NCBI GenBank assembly: GCA_016793325.1
Contig: JAEUKI010000013.1
Location: forward strand, 1 to 64,000
Origin: Myxococcales bacterium
GTDB taxonomy: Bacteria; Myxococcota_A; Polyangia; Polyangiales; Ga0077539
Length of the DNA: 64,000 nucleotides
Direction of reading: 5' to 3'
Each line of letters begins with the position of its first letter. Within the stretch, counting starts at the first letter, position 1. The notes under the pieces are model-generated. The model made no database searches. It was not told the origin of the DNA and worked only from the letters and a program-made list of their open reading frames with translations. The position numbers and the translations under genes are program-made. Positions 43,314 to 52,600 of the stretch are shown here, piece after piece.

Positions 43314-44732
43314 CTACTTCTTGTCTCCATCGTCCGTGTCGTCCTTCGAGTCGTCGCTCGTCTGCGGGCGACCTTGCCCCGCGCGCTCGGGAAAGAGCGG
43401 CGTCATCTCCGCGGGCCGCAGCCGTCCGACCGCGTCGATCACCAACGCCTCGAGCTCGCCGCGCTCTTGTCGCAGCGCCTCGAGCTCTTGCCTGAGAAAC
43501 AGAAGTCGCCCGAAGGTGACCCCCACGGACTTGAGCGCGCTCGTTCGCGCGAGCACCTGCAGGCTCGCGTAGCCCGAGATCAAGAGCGCGAGGATCGAGA
43601 GCGCCCCCGCGCCCGCGCCCCAGCGCCATGTCGCGTAGAACGGAACCGCCGCGAACATCGCGACGATCGCCAGCAGCCCCAACACGAACTTCGTCGTGCC
43701 GATCACGTCCCGCCTGGGCGCGAACACCGGGGCCAGCAGTCGAATCGCGAGCCCCGCGGGAAGAAACAGCGTGAGCCCCGGCGCGGCGAGCGGCAGCCAC
43801 ACGAACGTGAACACCGAGTGCCGAAAGAACCGCACCAACGCGTCCCTCGCGGACACCGCGCGGCGGAGGTCTCGATCGCTGAGCCCCGAGGCGGCGAGGC
43901 GATCGAGGTACGCGCGCACGCGGTCCATCAACGCGCGGACGTCCTCGCGATGCGAGAGGGTCTTGTACGCCTCGGTGAACCTCCGCGAGAGCTCGACGCG
44001 CTCTTCGAGCGTGATGTTCGCGGGCTGATAGAGCCGTCGGACGCCGTCGATCACGCGCAGGGTGTCCCAGTCCGACGCGTTGATGGTGAGCGCGCGCATC
44101 GCGGTCTCGAGCTCGGTCGTGAGGGCGCGGACCTCCTCGCGCTCGTCCTGCTTCCACCGCGCGAGGCGGGCCTGGTCGACCACGATGGGCGGGCCGAACT
44201 GCACGAGCACGCGGCTGCGAAAGCGCTTGCGGTTCATGTAGTTGAGCCCGCACGGGACGATCTTGATAACCTGTGCGGGGTGCTTGTCGTGCGCGCCGAG
44301 CGCGATGCGCGCGGCCCCTGTTTTCAAGCGCGCGAGCTGCGCCTCGTCGTGCGAGAGACCCTCGGGGAAGATCCCCATCGCGCGCCCCTCGCCGAGCACG
44401 CGAAACATCCCGTCGAACGCCTCGCTGTTGTCGACCGAGCTGCCGCCGCCGTGGTCCGCGCGCCGCGCGATCGGGACCGCGCCCATCGCGTCGAGGACCA
44501 CGCGCAGCGCGGGGCTCTTGAAGAGCACGTCCTTCGCGGCGAAGTGCACGACGCGCCCGCACGACGTGGTGATCAGCGCGGGGTCGAGCAGCGAGTTGGG
44601 GTGGTTGCCCGCGAAAATGACTGGACCGTCGCCTTCGTCGGGCACGTGCTCGAGGCCCACGATTTCAATCTGTCGATAGAAGACCGACAGGATGAAGCGG
44701 AGTCCGCCCTGAATCGTGCGGTAGACGAGCAC
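43314..44732 (-). CDS. Membrane-bound glycerolipid acyltransferase, PlsC-like (472 aa)
   Basis: An acyltransferase domain (about 20-270) with FAGNHPNSLLDPALI as the catalytic His-Asp motif, GAVPIARR and FPEGLSHDE as the substrate motif. About 150 residues follow, with two or more hydrophobic helices (WLPLAAPGLTLFLPAGLAIR, FVLGLLAIVAMFAAVPFYA). A coiled charged tail with KDDTDDGDKK ends the protein. The NHPNSLLDP form is seen in larger GPAT/DHAPAT-type enzymes. It probably transfers acyl groups to glycerol-3-phosphate or lysophosphatidate at the inner membrane. First gene of its minus-strand group. Confidence 0.85.
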   Translation of the reverse strand: MLVYRTIQGGLRFILSVFYRQIEIVGLEHVPDEGDGPVIFAGNHPNSLLDPALITTSCGRVVHFAAKDVLFKSPALRVVLDAMGAVPIARRADHGGGSSVDNSEAFDGMFRVLGEGRAMGIFPEGLSHDEAQLARLKTGAARIALGAHDKHPAQVIKIVPCGLNYMNRKRFRSRVLVQFGPPIVVDQARLARWKQDEREEVRALTTELETAMRALTINASDWDTLRVIDGVRRLYQPANITLEERVELSRRFTEAYKTLSHREDVRALMDRVRAYLDRLAASGLSDRDLRRAVSARDALVRFFRHSVFTFVWLPLAAPGLTLFLPAGLAIRLLAPVFAPRRDVIGTTKFVLGLLAIVAMFAAVPFYATWRWGAGAGALSILALLISGYASLQVLARTSALKSVGVTFGRLLFLRQELEALRQERGELEALVIDAVGRLRPAEMTPLFPERAGQGRPQTSDDSKDDTDDGDKK

Positions 44733-44837
44733 GCCCCAACGCTACCGCACGTTGCTGTGCGGCGCGCTGGCTTGGCCCCCCTCGTTTGTCAGGCTACGCG
44801 AGGGTGAGTCCCCCGCGCGGCCCGACGGCGCGGTTCT

Positions 44838-47810
44838 TCACGGACGGCTGATCGACACGGTGTACGCGCCAGGCGTCACGGTGTTGTACGTGTCCATGTA
44901 GAACGTGTGCAATCCGGCGCCCGCGGGGATCATCGAGGTCATCGACGATCGCGTCCCGCACGTGCCGCCCACGTCGTCGTTGCAGACCGTGGCCGTCGGG
45001 CGACCGGGGCTGTGTTGCTCGATCGAGGTGTCCCACGTCGCGCGTCCGCAGGTCGACGCGGTAAACGTGCCACCGGTCGCGGCGGCGCACGTGTGCCAGT
45101 AGAACGTGTGCTCGGGGCCCGCGGCGTTGCAGCCGAGGTTCACGCGGCCTGCAGGCAACGTGGTGAGCGTTCCGCCAGGCGTCGACGCGCCCGCGGCGAG
45201 GAAGCGAAGCCCCGTCGCGCTCACGTCTCCGCCGACAGGCGCGTGTTGGAAGCGAAGGTTCGCCGTGCCGACGCCGCAGCCCGAGAGCACGAGGCGGTAG
45301 GTGCCCGCGTCGAGGCGCAGCATGATCTGCGACTGGAGCCCCGTGCCGCAGCCCGCGAGGCCGCCGTCGTCGTTGCACGCGACGCCGTTGGCGGGCAGGT
45401 TCGACGCGGTGATGTTCGTGCCCGCGAGGGTTTGAACGAACAGCGACGTGTCGTAGCTCGATCCGAGCGTGTCCGCGTAGATGATCTCCGAACGACCCGC
45501 GGGGATCGTGAAGTTGAAGAACACGTCGTTGCCCGAGGTGCAGCCGCACGAGCCCGCGGTGTTGTTCGTTGCGGCGCGCGTGTCGATGCCCGTGATGATC
45601 GTCTGCGGAACGGCCATGTTGATGACCGTCGCCATCGCCGGAAGGTCGTTCGCCGGAGGAGCCACGCACGCGCCCGCGAGGCAGCGGTTGCCCACCGCGC
45701 AGCGACGCGAGCACGCGCCGCAGTTGTTGGTGTCTGTCTGTGTGTCCACGCAGGCGGCGTTGCAGCGCGTCTGGGTGCCAGCGCACGCCGGAGCGAGCGT
45801 GAAGTTCACCGTCGCGGCGCCCGAAGCAGCGCAGCCGTCGACGACGATGGTGTTGAGGTTGGCCGTCGTAGCCGTGGTCGCAGGGATCGCTGCCACGACG
45901 CTCGAGCCGTTGCCGCACACGCCGGTGATGTCGTCGTTGCAGACCACGGTCCCGCGCGCGGGCGTGTTCTGCGAGAGCGAGACGTTGTACGCCGCCGTCG
46001 ACACGCCCGTCATCGTGTTGCAGGTGTTCGCGTTGAGCGACGCCGCAGCCGTGTTGGGGCACGTGATCCAGAAGAGCGAGTTGTCAGCGCCCGTCGAGCA
46101 GCAGGTGCCCGACGCGGTGCCGGTGCCCGCCGTGGTGCTCGCCGCAGTGCGCGTCGTGGCGTCGGGGGCGATGCGCGTCGTCGTTCCGTTGCCCGCAGGC
46201 GCGTGCTGGAAGTGAATGCCCGCAGTGCCAGCGCCGCAGCCCGAGAGCACGAGGAAGTACATCCCCGGGTTCAATCGCGCCACGATCTGCGACTGCAGAC
46301 CCGAGCCCACCGTCGTCGTGCAGAAGCCGGCCATCGCCGCGTCGTCGTTGCACGTCACGAAGCCAGGGGTCGCAGCGACGTTCGCGCCCGCCGCGTCCTG
46401 AATGAACAACGACGTGTCCCACGTCGCGCCGAAGGTGTCAGCGTAGATGACCTCGGGCTGCGTGATCGTAAACGTGTAGAACACGTCGTTGCCGTTGGTG
46501 CAGCGACAGTTCGACGTGTTGTTGCGCGCCGCCGTCGTGTCCGCCATCAGCGTCTGCGACGGCATCGCGAGGTTGATCACCGTCGCGCCCATACGCGTGT
46601 CGTTGGCCGGAGGCGTGCCCATGCAGCGGCCCGCCATGCAGCTCGTGCCCATCGCGCAGACCATTCCGCACGCGCCGCAGTTGGTGCTGCTCGTCTGCGT
46701 GTTCACACACGCCGCCATCGCGCCCGCGCCGCAGAGCGTGGTGCCCATCGGGCACGCGCACGCGCCCGCCGTGCAGGTCTGTCCCATCGCGCACGCGCGA
46801 CCGCACATCCCGCAGTTGCTGTTGTCCGTCTGCGTGTTGGTGCACGCCGCAGGGGTCCCGCAGGACGTCTGTCCCATCGGACACGCGCACGCGCCCGCGG
46901 TGCAGGTCGTCCCGCCCGCGCACGCAGTGCCGCACGTCCCGCAGTTGGCGTTGTCCGTCTGCGTATTCACGCACACGCCGCCGCACAGCGTTTGTCCCGT
47001 CGGGCATCCGCAGGCGCCCATGTTGCAGACCTGTCCCATCGGGCAGACCGTGCCGCAGCCGCCGCAGTTCATCCCGTCGGTCTGGGTGTTGACGCACGCG
47101 CGACCGCAGAGCGTCGTTCCCATCGCGCAGGTGCACGCGCCAGCGACGCAGGTCGTGCCGGCCATACACGCGGTGCCGCAGGCACCACAATTCATGTTGC
47201 TCGTCTGGGTGTCGACGCACGTGGGCATCGCCGCCATCGGCGTGCAGTCCGTCTGACCCATCGGGCACGTCATGCGCGGCGGGCCGCAGCGGCCCATCGT
47301 GCAGACGTCGCCGGCCATACACGCGCCGCCGCACGAGCCGCAGTTCATCGGGTCCGTCTGCAGGTTGGCGCAGGCCATTCCGCACGCGGTTTCGCCCATG
47401 CCGCACATGACCATGCCCTGGCACATCCCAGCGGCGCAGGTCTGGCCCGGTCCGCACGAACGGCCGCACATCCCGCAGTTGGACGCGCTCGTGTTCGTGT
47501 CGACGCACATCGTCCCGCAGAGCATCTGCCCCATCGGGCACATCATCGGCGTGTCCGAGGGGACGTCCGCCATCGTCGCGTCCGGATCCATCACGTCGGA
47601 CGGATCAGGAACGTCCGACGGATTCGGGACGTCGTTCTCCTGGACGTCCGGCGGATTCGGAACGTCCGTTCGCACATCGTTTCCCTGAACATCCGGCCGA
47701 ACGCCGGTATCCCCACGATCCGGCGACGCATCGCTCGGTGTCGTGGGGCCCGAACAGGCCGCCATCAGCAGCGCAGCGCACGCGATCGCGGCGCGATTGA
47801 TTGATCTCAC
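44838..47810 (-). CDS. Giant Stig1-like lipoprotein with duplicated beta domains (990 aa)
   Basis: GTG 47810 with a GGTGG site gives signal and lipobox LLMAACSG. A linker of Pro/Asp/Val repeats (DVPDPSDV, PNPPDV) follows. Then come about eight Cys-rich units (CVNTQTDGMNCGGCGTVC, CVNTQTDNANCGTCGTAC and so on) to about residue 420. Two homologous ~250-residue beta domains follow, one each side of another Cys unit. Both carry an NGNDVF/SGNDVF segment, then YADT, CNDD and LVLSGCG. This is a pre-peptidase-C-terminal-like fold. Probably a surface adhesin. It is divergent from the MFS gene. Confidence 0.78.
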   Translation of the reverse strand: MRSINRAAIACAALLMAACSGPTTPSDASPDRGDTGVRPDVQGNDVRTDVPNPPDVQENDVPNPSDVPDPSDVMDPDATMADVPSDTPMMCPMGQMLCGTMCVDTNTSASNCGMCGRSCGPGQTCAAGMCQGMVMCGMGETACGMACANLQTDPMNCGSCGGACMAGDVCTMGRCGPPRMTCPMGQTDCTPMAAMPTCVDTQTSNMNCGACGTACMAGTTCVAGACTCAMGTTLCGRACVNTQTDGMNCGGCGTVCPMGQVCNMGACGCPTGQTLCGGVCVNTQTDNANCGTCGTACAGGTTCTAGACACPMGQTSCGTPAACTNTQTDNSNCGMCGRACAMGQTCTAGACACPMGTTLCGAGAMAACVNTQTSSTNCGACGMVCAMGTSCMAGRCMGTPPANDTRMGATVINLAMPSQTLMADTTAARNNTSNCRCTNGNDVFYTFTITQPEVIYADTFGATWDTSLFIQDAAGANVAATPGFVTCNDDAAMAGFCTTTVGSGLQSQIVARLNPGMYFLVLSGCGAGTAGIHFQHAPAGNGTTTRIAPDATTRTAASTTAGTGTASGTCCSTGADNSLFWITCPNTAAASLNANTCNTMTGVSTAAYNVSLSQNTPARGTVVCNDDITGVCGNGSSVVAAIPATTATTANLNTIVVDGCAASGAATVNFTLAPACAGTQTRCNAACVDTQTDTNNCGACSRRCAVGNRCLAGACVAPPANDLPAMATVINMAVPQTIITGIDTRAATNNTAGSCGCTSGNDVFFNFTIPAGRSEIIYADTLGSSYDTSLFVQTLAGTNITASNLPANGVACNDDGGLAGCGTGLQSQIMLRLDAGTYRLVLSGCGVGTANLRFQHAPVGGDVSATGLRFLAAGASTPGGTLTTLPAGRVNLGCNAAGPEHTFYWHTCAAATGGTFTASTCGRATWDTSIEQHSPGRPTATVCNDDVGGTCGTRSSMTSMIPAGAGLHTFYMDTYNTVTPGAYTVSISRP

Positions 47811-48087
47811 TCGATCCACCTTTCGAACAAATTTGCAGTCAATACAGTCCGTCGGAGGTGACCGCAGACGCGGCCATCCCCCTCGCGCCTCAGTGCGCGG
47901 GACCTCTCGAGTTCTCCTTCGCTCGGAGCATGGAGTATCACAGCGCGGATCATTTGAGCCCATGATTCACTGCGTGAAATGACGTACTCGGTCACTGCAA
48001 ATGTTCGCTCTCCTTGCGGGTGCGAACTTTGCGCCGCGCGCGCTACATCCGCGCCACGCGCACAAACAAGAGTACCGTTCGGTCGTT

Positions 48088-49563
48088 ATGGCGGCTCCGA
48101 CCAACACCGACGCACCCAAGACGACGCTCGCTGAAGACCTCCGCGCGCTGCTCCGCTGCCCGCGCGAGCTGTGGCTGGTCTACCTCGCGACGTTCTTCGA
48201 ATACCTCGGGATCTTCACGTTCTTGCAGACGCTGCCGCTCTGGCTGTCGAGCGACTTTCGCTTCTCGGACAAGCAAGCGGGCTGGTGGGCGGCGACGTTC
48301 TCGATGCTCGTGTCGCTGTTCGTGTTCTTGGTGGGCTCGATCGCAGACATCGCTGGCGTGCGACGGACGCTGCTCGTGTCCTTCGCGCTCGCTGCGGTGA
48401 CCCGCCTCGCGATGTCGCTCGCCTCGACGCCCACCGCGGCGATCGCGGCGCTGTTGGCGTTCGGCTTCGCGTACGCGACGACGTCTCCCGTGCTCCAGAC
48501 CGCGGTGCAGCGCGCGTCGACCAAGCAGACACGCGCCTTCGCGTTTTCGCTCTGGTACGTGAGCTTCAACGTGAGCGGCGCGCTCTCGGGGCCGATCATC
48601 GACGGGACGCGAAAGTACTTCCTCGATCCGTCGACCAGGCAGCTCGTCACCAAGACGATCCAGCTGCCCCTCCTCGGCGCCAAAGTGATGAGCGCCAACG
48701 CAGCCATCCTCGGGATCGGGTTTCTCTCGGCCACCATCGCCGCGATCGTCGTGCTCTTTCTGCGAAAGAACTTCGAGCACCGCGTCGAGGTCGAGCCCGA
48801 CCCGAAGGACGTCGCATTCAAAGACGACGCCGACGGCTACCGCGACGCGCCCACCGCGACCGAGCGCGCCAAGGAGCCGCGCGTCGAGATCGAAGCGCCC
48901 AAGCCCAAGCCGAACCCCTTGCAGTCGCTGCGCGAGGTGATCGCGCACAAGGCGTTCTGGCGCTTCATGCTGATGCTCGCGCTGTTGTGCCTCGTGCGAA
49001 TGATGTTTCAGCACATGCACTTCACGTGGCCGAAGTACGTGATCCGCGAGCGCGGCGAGGACTTTCCCGTCGGGACGCTCTGGTCGGTCAACTCGATGTT
49101 GATCCTCGTGCTCGCGCCGCTCGGAACCGCGCTCACCCGCAAGCGCAAGCCGTTCGACGTGCTCTTGTTCGGCGCGTTCATCTCGTCGCTGAGCCCCTTC
49201 GTGCTCACCCTCGGCTCGACGATGCCCTACCAGGTCGCGATGATCTTGCTGCTCACCATCGGTGAGGCGCTCTGGTCGCCGCGCTTGTACGAGTACAACA
49301 TCTCGATCGCTCCGCGTGGAAAGGAAGCGACCTACGTGAGCCTCGCCGCGCTGCCGTACTTCCTCGCGAAGTTCCTCGTCGGACCGACGTCGGGCTACCT
49401 CTTGTCCGCGTACTGCCCCGCGCAAGGGCCGCGCAACCCAGCGATGCTCTGGGCCATCATCGGCCTGACCACCATGCTCGGGCCGGTCGGGATCTTCTTC
49501 TTGCGCGACCTCATTCAGAAGAAGGACGAGCCCGCCGAGACCGCAGAAGCGACCGCGAAGTGA
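48088..49563 (+). CDS. MFS transporter (491 aa)
   Basis: About 12 transmembrane helices in two halves, split by a charged cytosolic loop (about 245-300, EPDPKDVAFKDDADG to PKPKPN). The DIAGVRR turn between helices 2 and 3 replaces the usual MFS GxxxDRxGRR motif. Substrate cannot be told; some similarity in layout to peptide/POT-type or UhpT-type MFS. ATG 48088 is the plausible start; an upstream frame to 48001 adds 29 unlikely residues. Transcribed alone, converging on the zinc-finger-like gene. Confidence 0.85.
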   Translation: MAAPTNTDAPKTTLAEDLRALLRCPRELWLVYLATFFEYLGIFTFLQTLPLWLSSDFRFSDKQAGWWAATFSMLVSLFVFLVGSIADIAGVRRTLLVSFALAAVTRLAMSLASTPTAAIAALLAFGFAYATTSPVLQTAVQRASTKQTRAFAFSLWYVSFNVSGALSGPIIDGTRKYFLDPSTRQLVTKTIQLPLLGAKVMSANAAILGIGFLSATIAAIVVLFLRKNFEHRVEVEPDPKDVAFKDDADGYRDAPTATERAKEPRVEIEAPKPKPNPLQSLREVIAHKAFWRFMLMLALLCLVRMMFQHMHFTWPKYVIRERGEDFPVGTLWSVNSMLILVLAPLGTALTRKRKPFDVLLFGAFISSLSPFVLTLGSTMPYQVAMILLLTIGEALWSPRLYEYNISIAPRGKEATYVSLAALPYFLAKFLVGPTSGYLLSAYCPAQGPRNPAMLWAIIGLTTMLGPVGIFFLRDLIQKKDEPAETAEATAK

Positions 49564-49581
49564 CCCTCGCGCGAGCGGCGA

Positions 49582-50808
49582 CTACGCCTCGGAGAGAAAG
49601 CCCATCTCGACGCCGATCTCCCGGAGCTTCTTGCTCTTTCGCGCGTCACCGCGCTCGATCGCCGCGCGCAGCAGCGGCTCGATGAGGTTCGTTCGCTCGC
49701 CCTCTTCGTCGCGCCACCGCGCGAGCCATCGCCCGAGCTGCGGTTGAACCTTCGGTCCGAGCAAGAGCCCCTCGATCACCTGCGCGAGCACCGCGCGCCC
49801 CATCGCGATGCCGTAGCGCTCGACGCCCACGATCACCTTCGCGGCTTCGTCCGGCGATCGGCGCGCGAACTTCACGAGCAGCTCGAGCACGCGCTCGCGC
49901 TCTTCAGCGCGCGACCGCCCGAAGCGCTTGAACGCCGCGACGAACGCCTGCGTGAGCCCGTCGTCGCGCTCTGTGTCGAACAGCTCTTGGATCGCCTCGA
50001 ACACGCGCCCGCTCTTGCGCTTGTCCGAGGGCGGCGCGCACTTCGCCGCTTGTTCATCGAGCGCGAGCGCGAGCGACTCGAGCGCCGCTTTGTTGGGCTC
50101 GACCACGGTGACGACCGGCGCGTCATCGGGCTCGAAGCCGCAGCGGCCCAAGAGCGCGCGGAGCTTCGCCACGACGTTGTCGCGGACCGCTTCGTCGCGC
50201 GCGGACGCGCCTACGACCACGAGCACGGGCGCCGCGAGGCCGAGGGCCTTCCACTCGACGAGCTTGTTGTTTCCGTTGGAGACCGCGCCGTCGACCTGTT
50301 GCCAGTACATCGCCGCGGCGATCGGCTTCGCGGGGTCGAGCCGCAGGTGCTTGGGATACTCGTGCTCGACGAGGGTGTACTCGCGCAACGACGAGCGGAC
50401 GTGCCAAAAGTCGCACAGGCGCTCGACGTCGATGAACGAGCGATCGCCCCCGTCCCGACTGTGCTGGCTCTGCAGATACAGCACACGAACGCTCGGCCGA
50501 CCGAGCTTGTCCTTGAGGGGCTCGATCGTGGTCTTGTCCTTGCCCTTGGTCTGTCGATTCGCGTCGCGCTCTGCTTCGAAGCGCTTTTGCAGCTGCGCTT
50601 CGAGCTCGCTTCGCCCGATGAACGGCGCTCGGTTGTACCGGAGCGCGTCGATCACGTGGCTCGCTGAGGCGTCGAGCGCGCAGTCCAAGTGCACGACGAT
50701 CGATCGGTCGCGACCGAGTCCGAACGCGAAGCCGGCCGGGACCGGCTGGAGGCAACGGCGACACTCCCTCGAGTCCGAATCGATTTGTACGAGCTGAAAG
50801 GGCAGCAT
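49582..50808 (-). CDS. Unrecognised family protein with N-terminal zinc-finger-like motif, paralogue 1 (408 aa)
   Basis: The N-terminal ~40 residues have CRRC followed 20 residues later by HLDC, a small Cys2-His-Cys site resembling a shortened PARP-type finger. The middle has RFEAERDANRQTKGK, RPSVRVLYLQSQ, DPAKPIAAAMYWQ and KLVEWKALGLAAPVLVV. The C-terminal half is helical with VERYGIAMGRAVLAQVIEGLL. The protein aligns from end to end with the gene at 60582-61808, sharing the finger, AERDANR, PAKPIAAA/PAQPIAAA, GLAAPV and VERYGI. Cytosolic, no enzymatic motif that I recognise. Confidence 0.75.
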   Translation of the reverse strand: MLPFQLVQIDSDSRECRRCLQPVPAGFAFGLGRDRSIVVHLDCALDASASHVIDALRYNRAPFIGRSELEAQLQKRFEAERDANRQTKGKDKTTIEPLKDKLGRPSVRVLYLQSQHSRDGGDRSFIDVERLCDFWHVRSSLREYTLVEHEYPKHLRLDPAKPIAAAMYWQQVDGAVSNGNNKLVEWKALGLAAPVLVVVGASARDEAVRDNVVAKLRALLGRCGFEPDDAPVVTVVEPNKAALESLALALDEQAAKCAPPSDKRKSGRVFEAIQELFDTERDDGLTQAFVAAFKRFGRSRAEERERVLELLVKFARRSPDEAAKVIVGVERYGIAMGRAVLAQVIEGLLLGPKVQPQLGRWLARWRDEEGERTNLIEPLLRAAIERGDARKSKKLREIGVEMGFLSEA

Positions 50809-50910
50809 CGCTCGTTCAGTTCGCAGGTCGCACGCGCGTCGTCAACGGGCTGCCTTCAGAAGCGACGAGCACCGCTGCGCGCGTCGTGCGATCATCGAGA
50901 GGACGCTGGC

Positions 50911-51516
50911 ATGGATCGCGATGAAGCCGCGGACGCGTTGAAGCTGCTCCGCCGTGTCGCCGCCAAGGCGAGAGACGACACCGCCGTACAAAATTGGGGG
51001 CTCATCTGGCTCTTCTCGGGCGCGTCCAACGGCGCGGGCTTCATGGGAACCCATGTATTCATGTCCCGTGGCGATCTACGGCCCCTTCGCTATGTGATCC
51101 TCTGGTCCGTCGTCTTCGCGCTGAACGGCCTGTGGATCGCGTTGTTCAAGAAGAAGGCGAGCGGCGCGCCGAGCTTCCTCGAGCGGCAGCTCTGGTCTCT
51201 GTGGAACGTCCTCATCCTCGCGATGGCCGCCACGGCCCTGGTCAACTACGTGCTCGGGCTCTCGGTGATGATGTTCGTCCCGCCCGTGTGCTGCATCCTC
51301 GCGGCGATGACGTTCGCGACGATGGGCTCGCTCATGGGGCGCTGGTGGTACGCGCTCGCGGCGCTGTGGGGCGCGACCGCCTTCGTGACCGCGGCGATGC
51401 CGAGGGCCCAGTTCGCGCTGTTCGCGGTGCTGTGGGCGCTCACGCAGAGCGGCGCCGGGGCGCTCCTTCACCGCGCGAAGCTCGCGTCCGAGAGGGAGGC
51501 CCGCGCCGGTGGCTGA
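50911..51516 (+). CDS. Integral membrane protein, unknown (201 aa)
   Basis: A ~45-residue cytosolic start (MDRDEAADALKLLRR) is followed by about five hydrophobic segments (YVILWSVVFALNGLWIALF, LWNVLILAMAATALVNYVLG, MMFVPPVCCILAAMTFATMG, WWYALAALWGATAFVTAAM, AQFALFAVLWALTQSG). No family assigned. Start ATG 50911 has a GAGAGG site. It overlaps the next gene by 8 bases, so the three genes 50911-53433 form an operon. Confidence 0.75.
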   Translation: MDRDEAADALKLLRRVAAKARDDTAVQNWGLIWLFSGASNGAGFMGTHVFMSRGDLRPLRYVILWSVVFALNGLWIALFKKKASGAPSFLERQLWSLWNVLILAMAATALVNYVLGLSVMMFVPPVCCILAAMTFATMGSLMGRWWYALAALWGATAFVTAAMPRAQFALFAVLWALTQSGAGALLHRAKLASEREARAGG

Positions 51517-52600
51517 CCCACGAAATCAACACAAGCGCCGCGATCCAGACCGGCTCTACGAGGTGGCCGCGCTCACGGCGCTCGCGGGCGCGCCCGAGGG
51601 GCTCGACGGCGCGCAGTTGCTCGCGGTGCTCGAAGACGCAGGCCTCGCGGTGGACGCGGCGGTCTCCGCGGTCGAGCGCGTGGTGGCTGACGGAAGAGTG
51701 GCCACCGAGGGCAGCGTCTTTGTTCTGTCCGGCGACGGAGCGCGCGAGCTCCTCGCGTTTCACGGCGAGCTCGAAGCGGCGCTCGACCCGTCGCCGACGG
51801 TCGCGGGGATGGAAGAGTGCGCCTCGATCCCCTGGCTCACGTCGGTGCAGACCCACTGGATCGACGCGGTGTCGCTCAACTACGCGGTGGACCCCGAGCG
51901 CCTCCGGCCGCTGTTGCCGCCTCCGCTCGAGCCCGAGGTCTTTCGCGGGAGCGCGTGGGTTCAAGTGCTCGCCTCGCGCCTGCGCGAGATGCGACCGCAA
52001 GGGACCCCATCGCTGTTCGGCGTGAATTTTCACCAGGTCTCGTACCGCGCCGCCGTGCGCTACCCGAGCGCCCACTGCCCCGGAGGCCACCGCCGCGGAG
52101 GCTATTTCGTCAAGAGCGAGACCGATCACCCCGTGATGCGCGCGGTGGGAAACGCGCTCGTCGAGTTTCGCTTCCACGGCTTCGGGCTCGCGGACGTGTC
52201 GCTCGATCGGCGGCGCGAGCAGCTTCGATTTTGTGTGCGCTCGCGCGAGACGGGGCTCATCGGCGAAGGGGGCGGCGCCATCGACGTGACCCTCGATGTG
52301 CGCGAGGGGCACCGCGCCGGACCGCGCTCGGTGTGGCCCGACCTCGCGTCGCTCAAAGAGCCGCTCGTCGACTGCTGCGACGCGTTCGGCGTGGACCCCG
52401 ACGGGTGGATCTACGTCCTCACGATCGACCGCGACCCGTGGCGCGAGCGCTTCGCCAAGGTCGAGCACGCGTACGTCGAGTGGCTCGAGCGCGGACCGCT
52501 CGCGCCCGCGCGGCTCGACTCGGCGCTGTTCATCCCCGAGCCGTGCGCGTATCGATGGCGCCCGCTGCGCCGCGAGCGCTGGAGCCGCGCCGCGCGATGA
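51509..52600 (+). CDS. DUF2071-family protein (363 aa)
   Basis: A ~100-residue helical N-terminal extension (winged-helix-like: LDGAQLLAVLEDAGLAVDAAV) is followed by a domain with features of DUF2071/acetoacetate-decarboxylase-like proteins: PERLRPLLPPPLEP, VFRGSAWVQVLASRL, VNFHQVSYRAAVRY and RGGYFVKSETDHPVM. A GTG start at 51509 is supported by GGGAGG 9 bases upstream and overlaps the membrane protein stop. The first codons contain the CCCACGAAATCAAC motif in a frame read PRNQ. ATGA-coupled to the SDR downstream. Confidence 0.78.
   Translation: MADPRNQHKRRDPDRLYEVAALTALAGAPEGLDGAQLLAVLEDAGLAVDAAVSAVERVVADGRVATEGSVFVLSGDGARELLAFHGELEAALDPSPTVAGMEECASIPWLTSVQTHWIDAVSLNYAVDPERLRPLLPPPLEPEVFRGSAWVQVLASRLREMRPQGTPSLFGVNFHQVSYRAAVRYPSAHCPGGHRRGGYFVKSETDHPVMRAVGNALVEFRFHGFGLADVSLDRRREQLRFCVRSRETGLIGEGGGAIDVTLDVREGHRAGPRSVWPDLASLKEPLVDCCDAFGVDPDGWIYVLTIDRDPWRERFAKVEHAYVEWLERGPLAPARLDSALFIPEPCAYRWRPLRRERWSRAAR
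51517..51530 (+). repeat. CCCACGAAATCAAC start-site motif, copy D
   Basis: It directly follows the stop TGA (51514-51516) of the membrane protein gene and lies 5 bases inside the DUF2071 gene, where it is read PRNQ. The bases TGACCCACGAAATCAAC are the same as in copy B at 3462-3478 on the other strand. Confidence 0.7.

Noticed and set aside
44907..47804. 965-residue plus-strand frame opposite the giant lipoprotein
   Set aside because: Arg/Ala-rich shadow of Cys repeats on the other strand.
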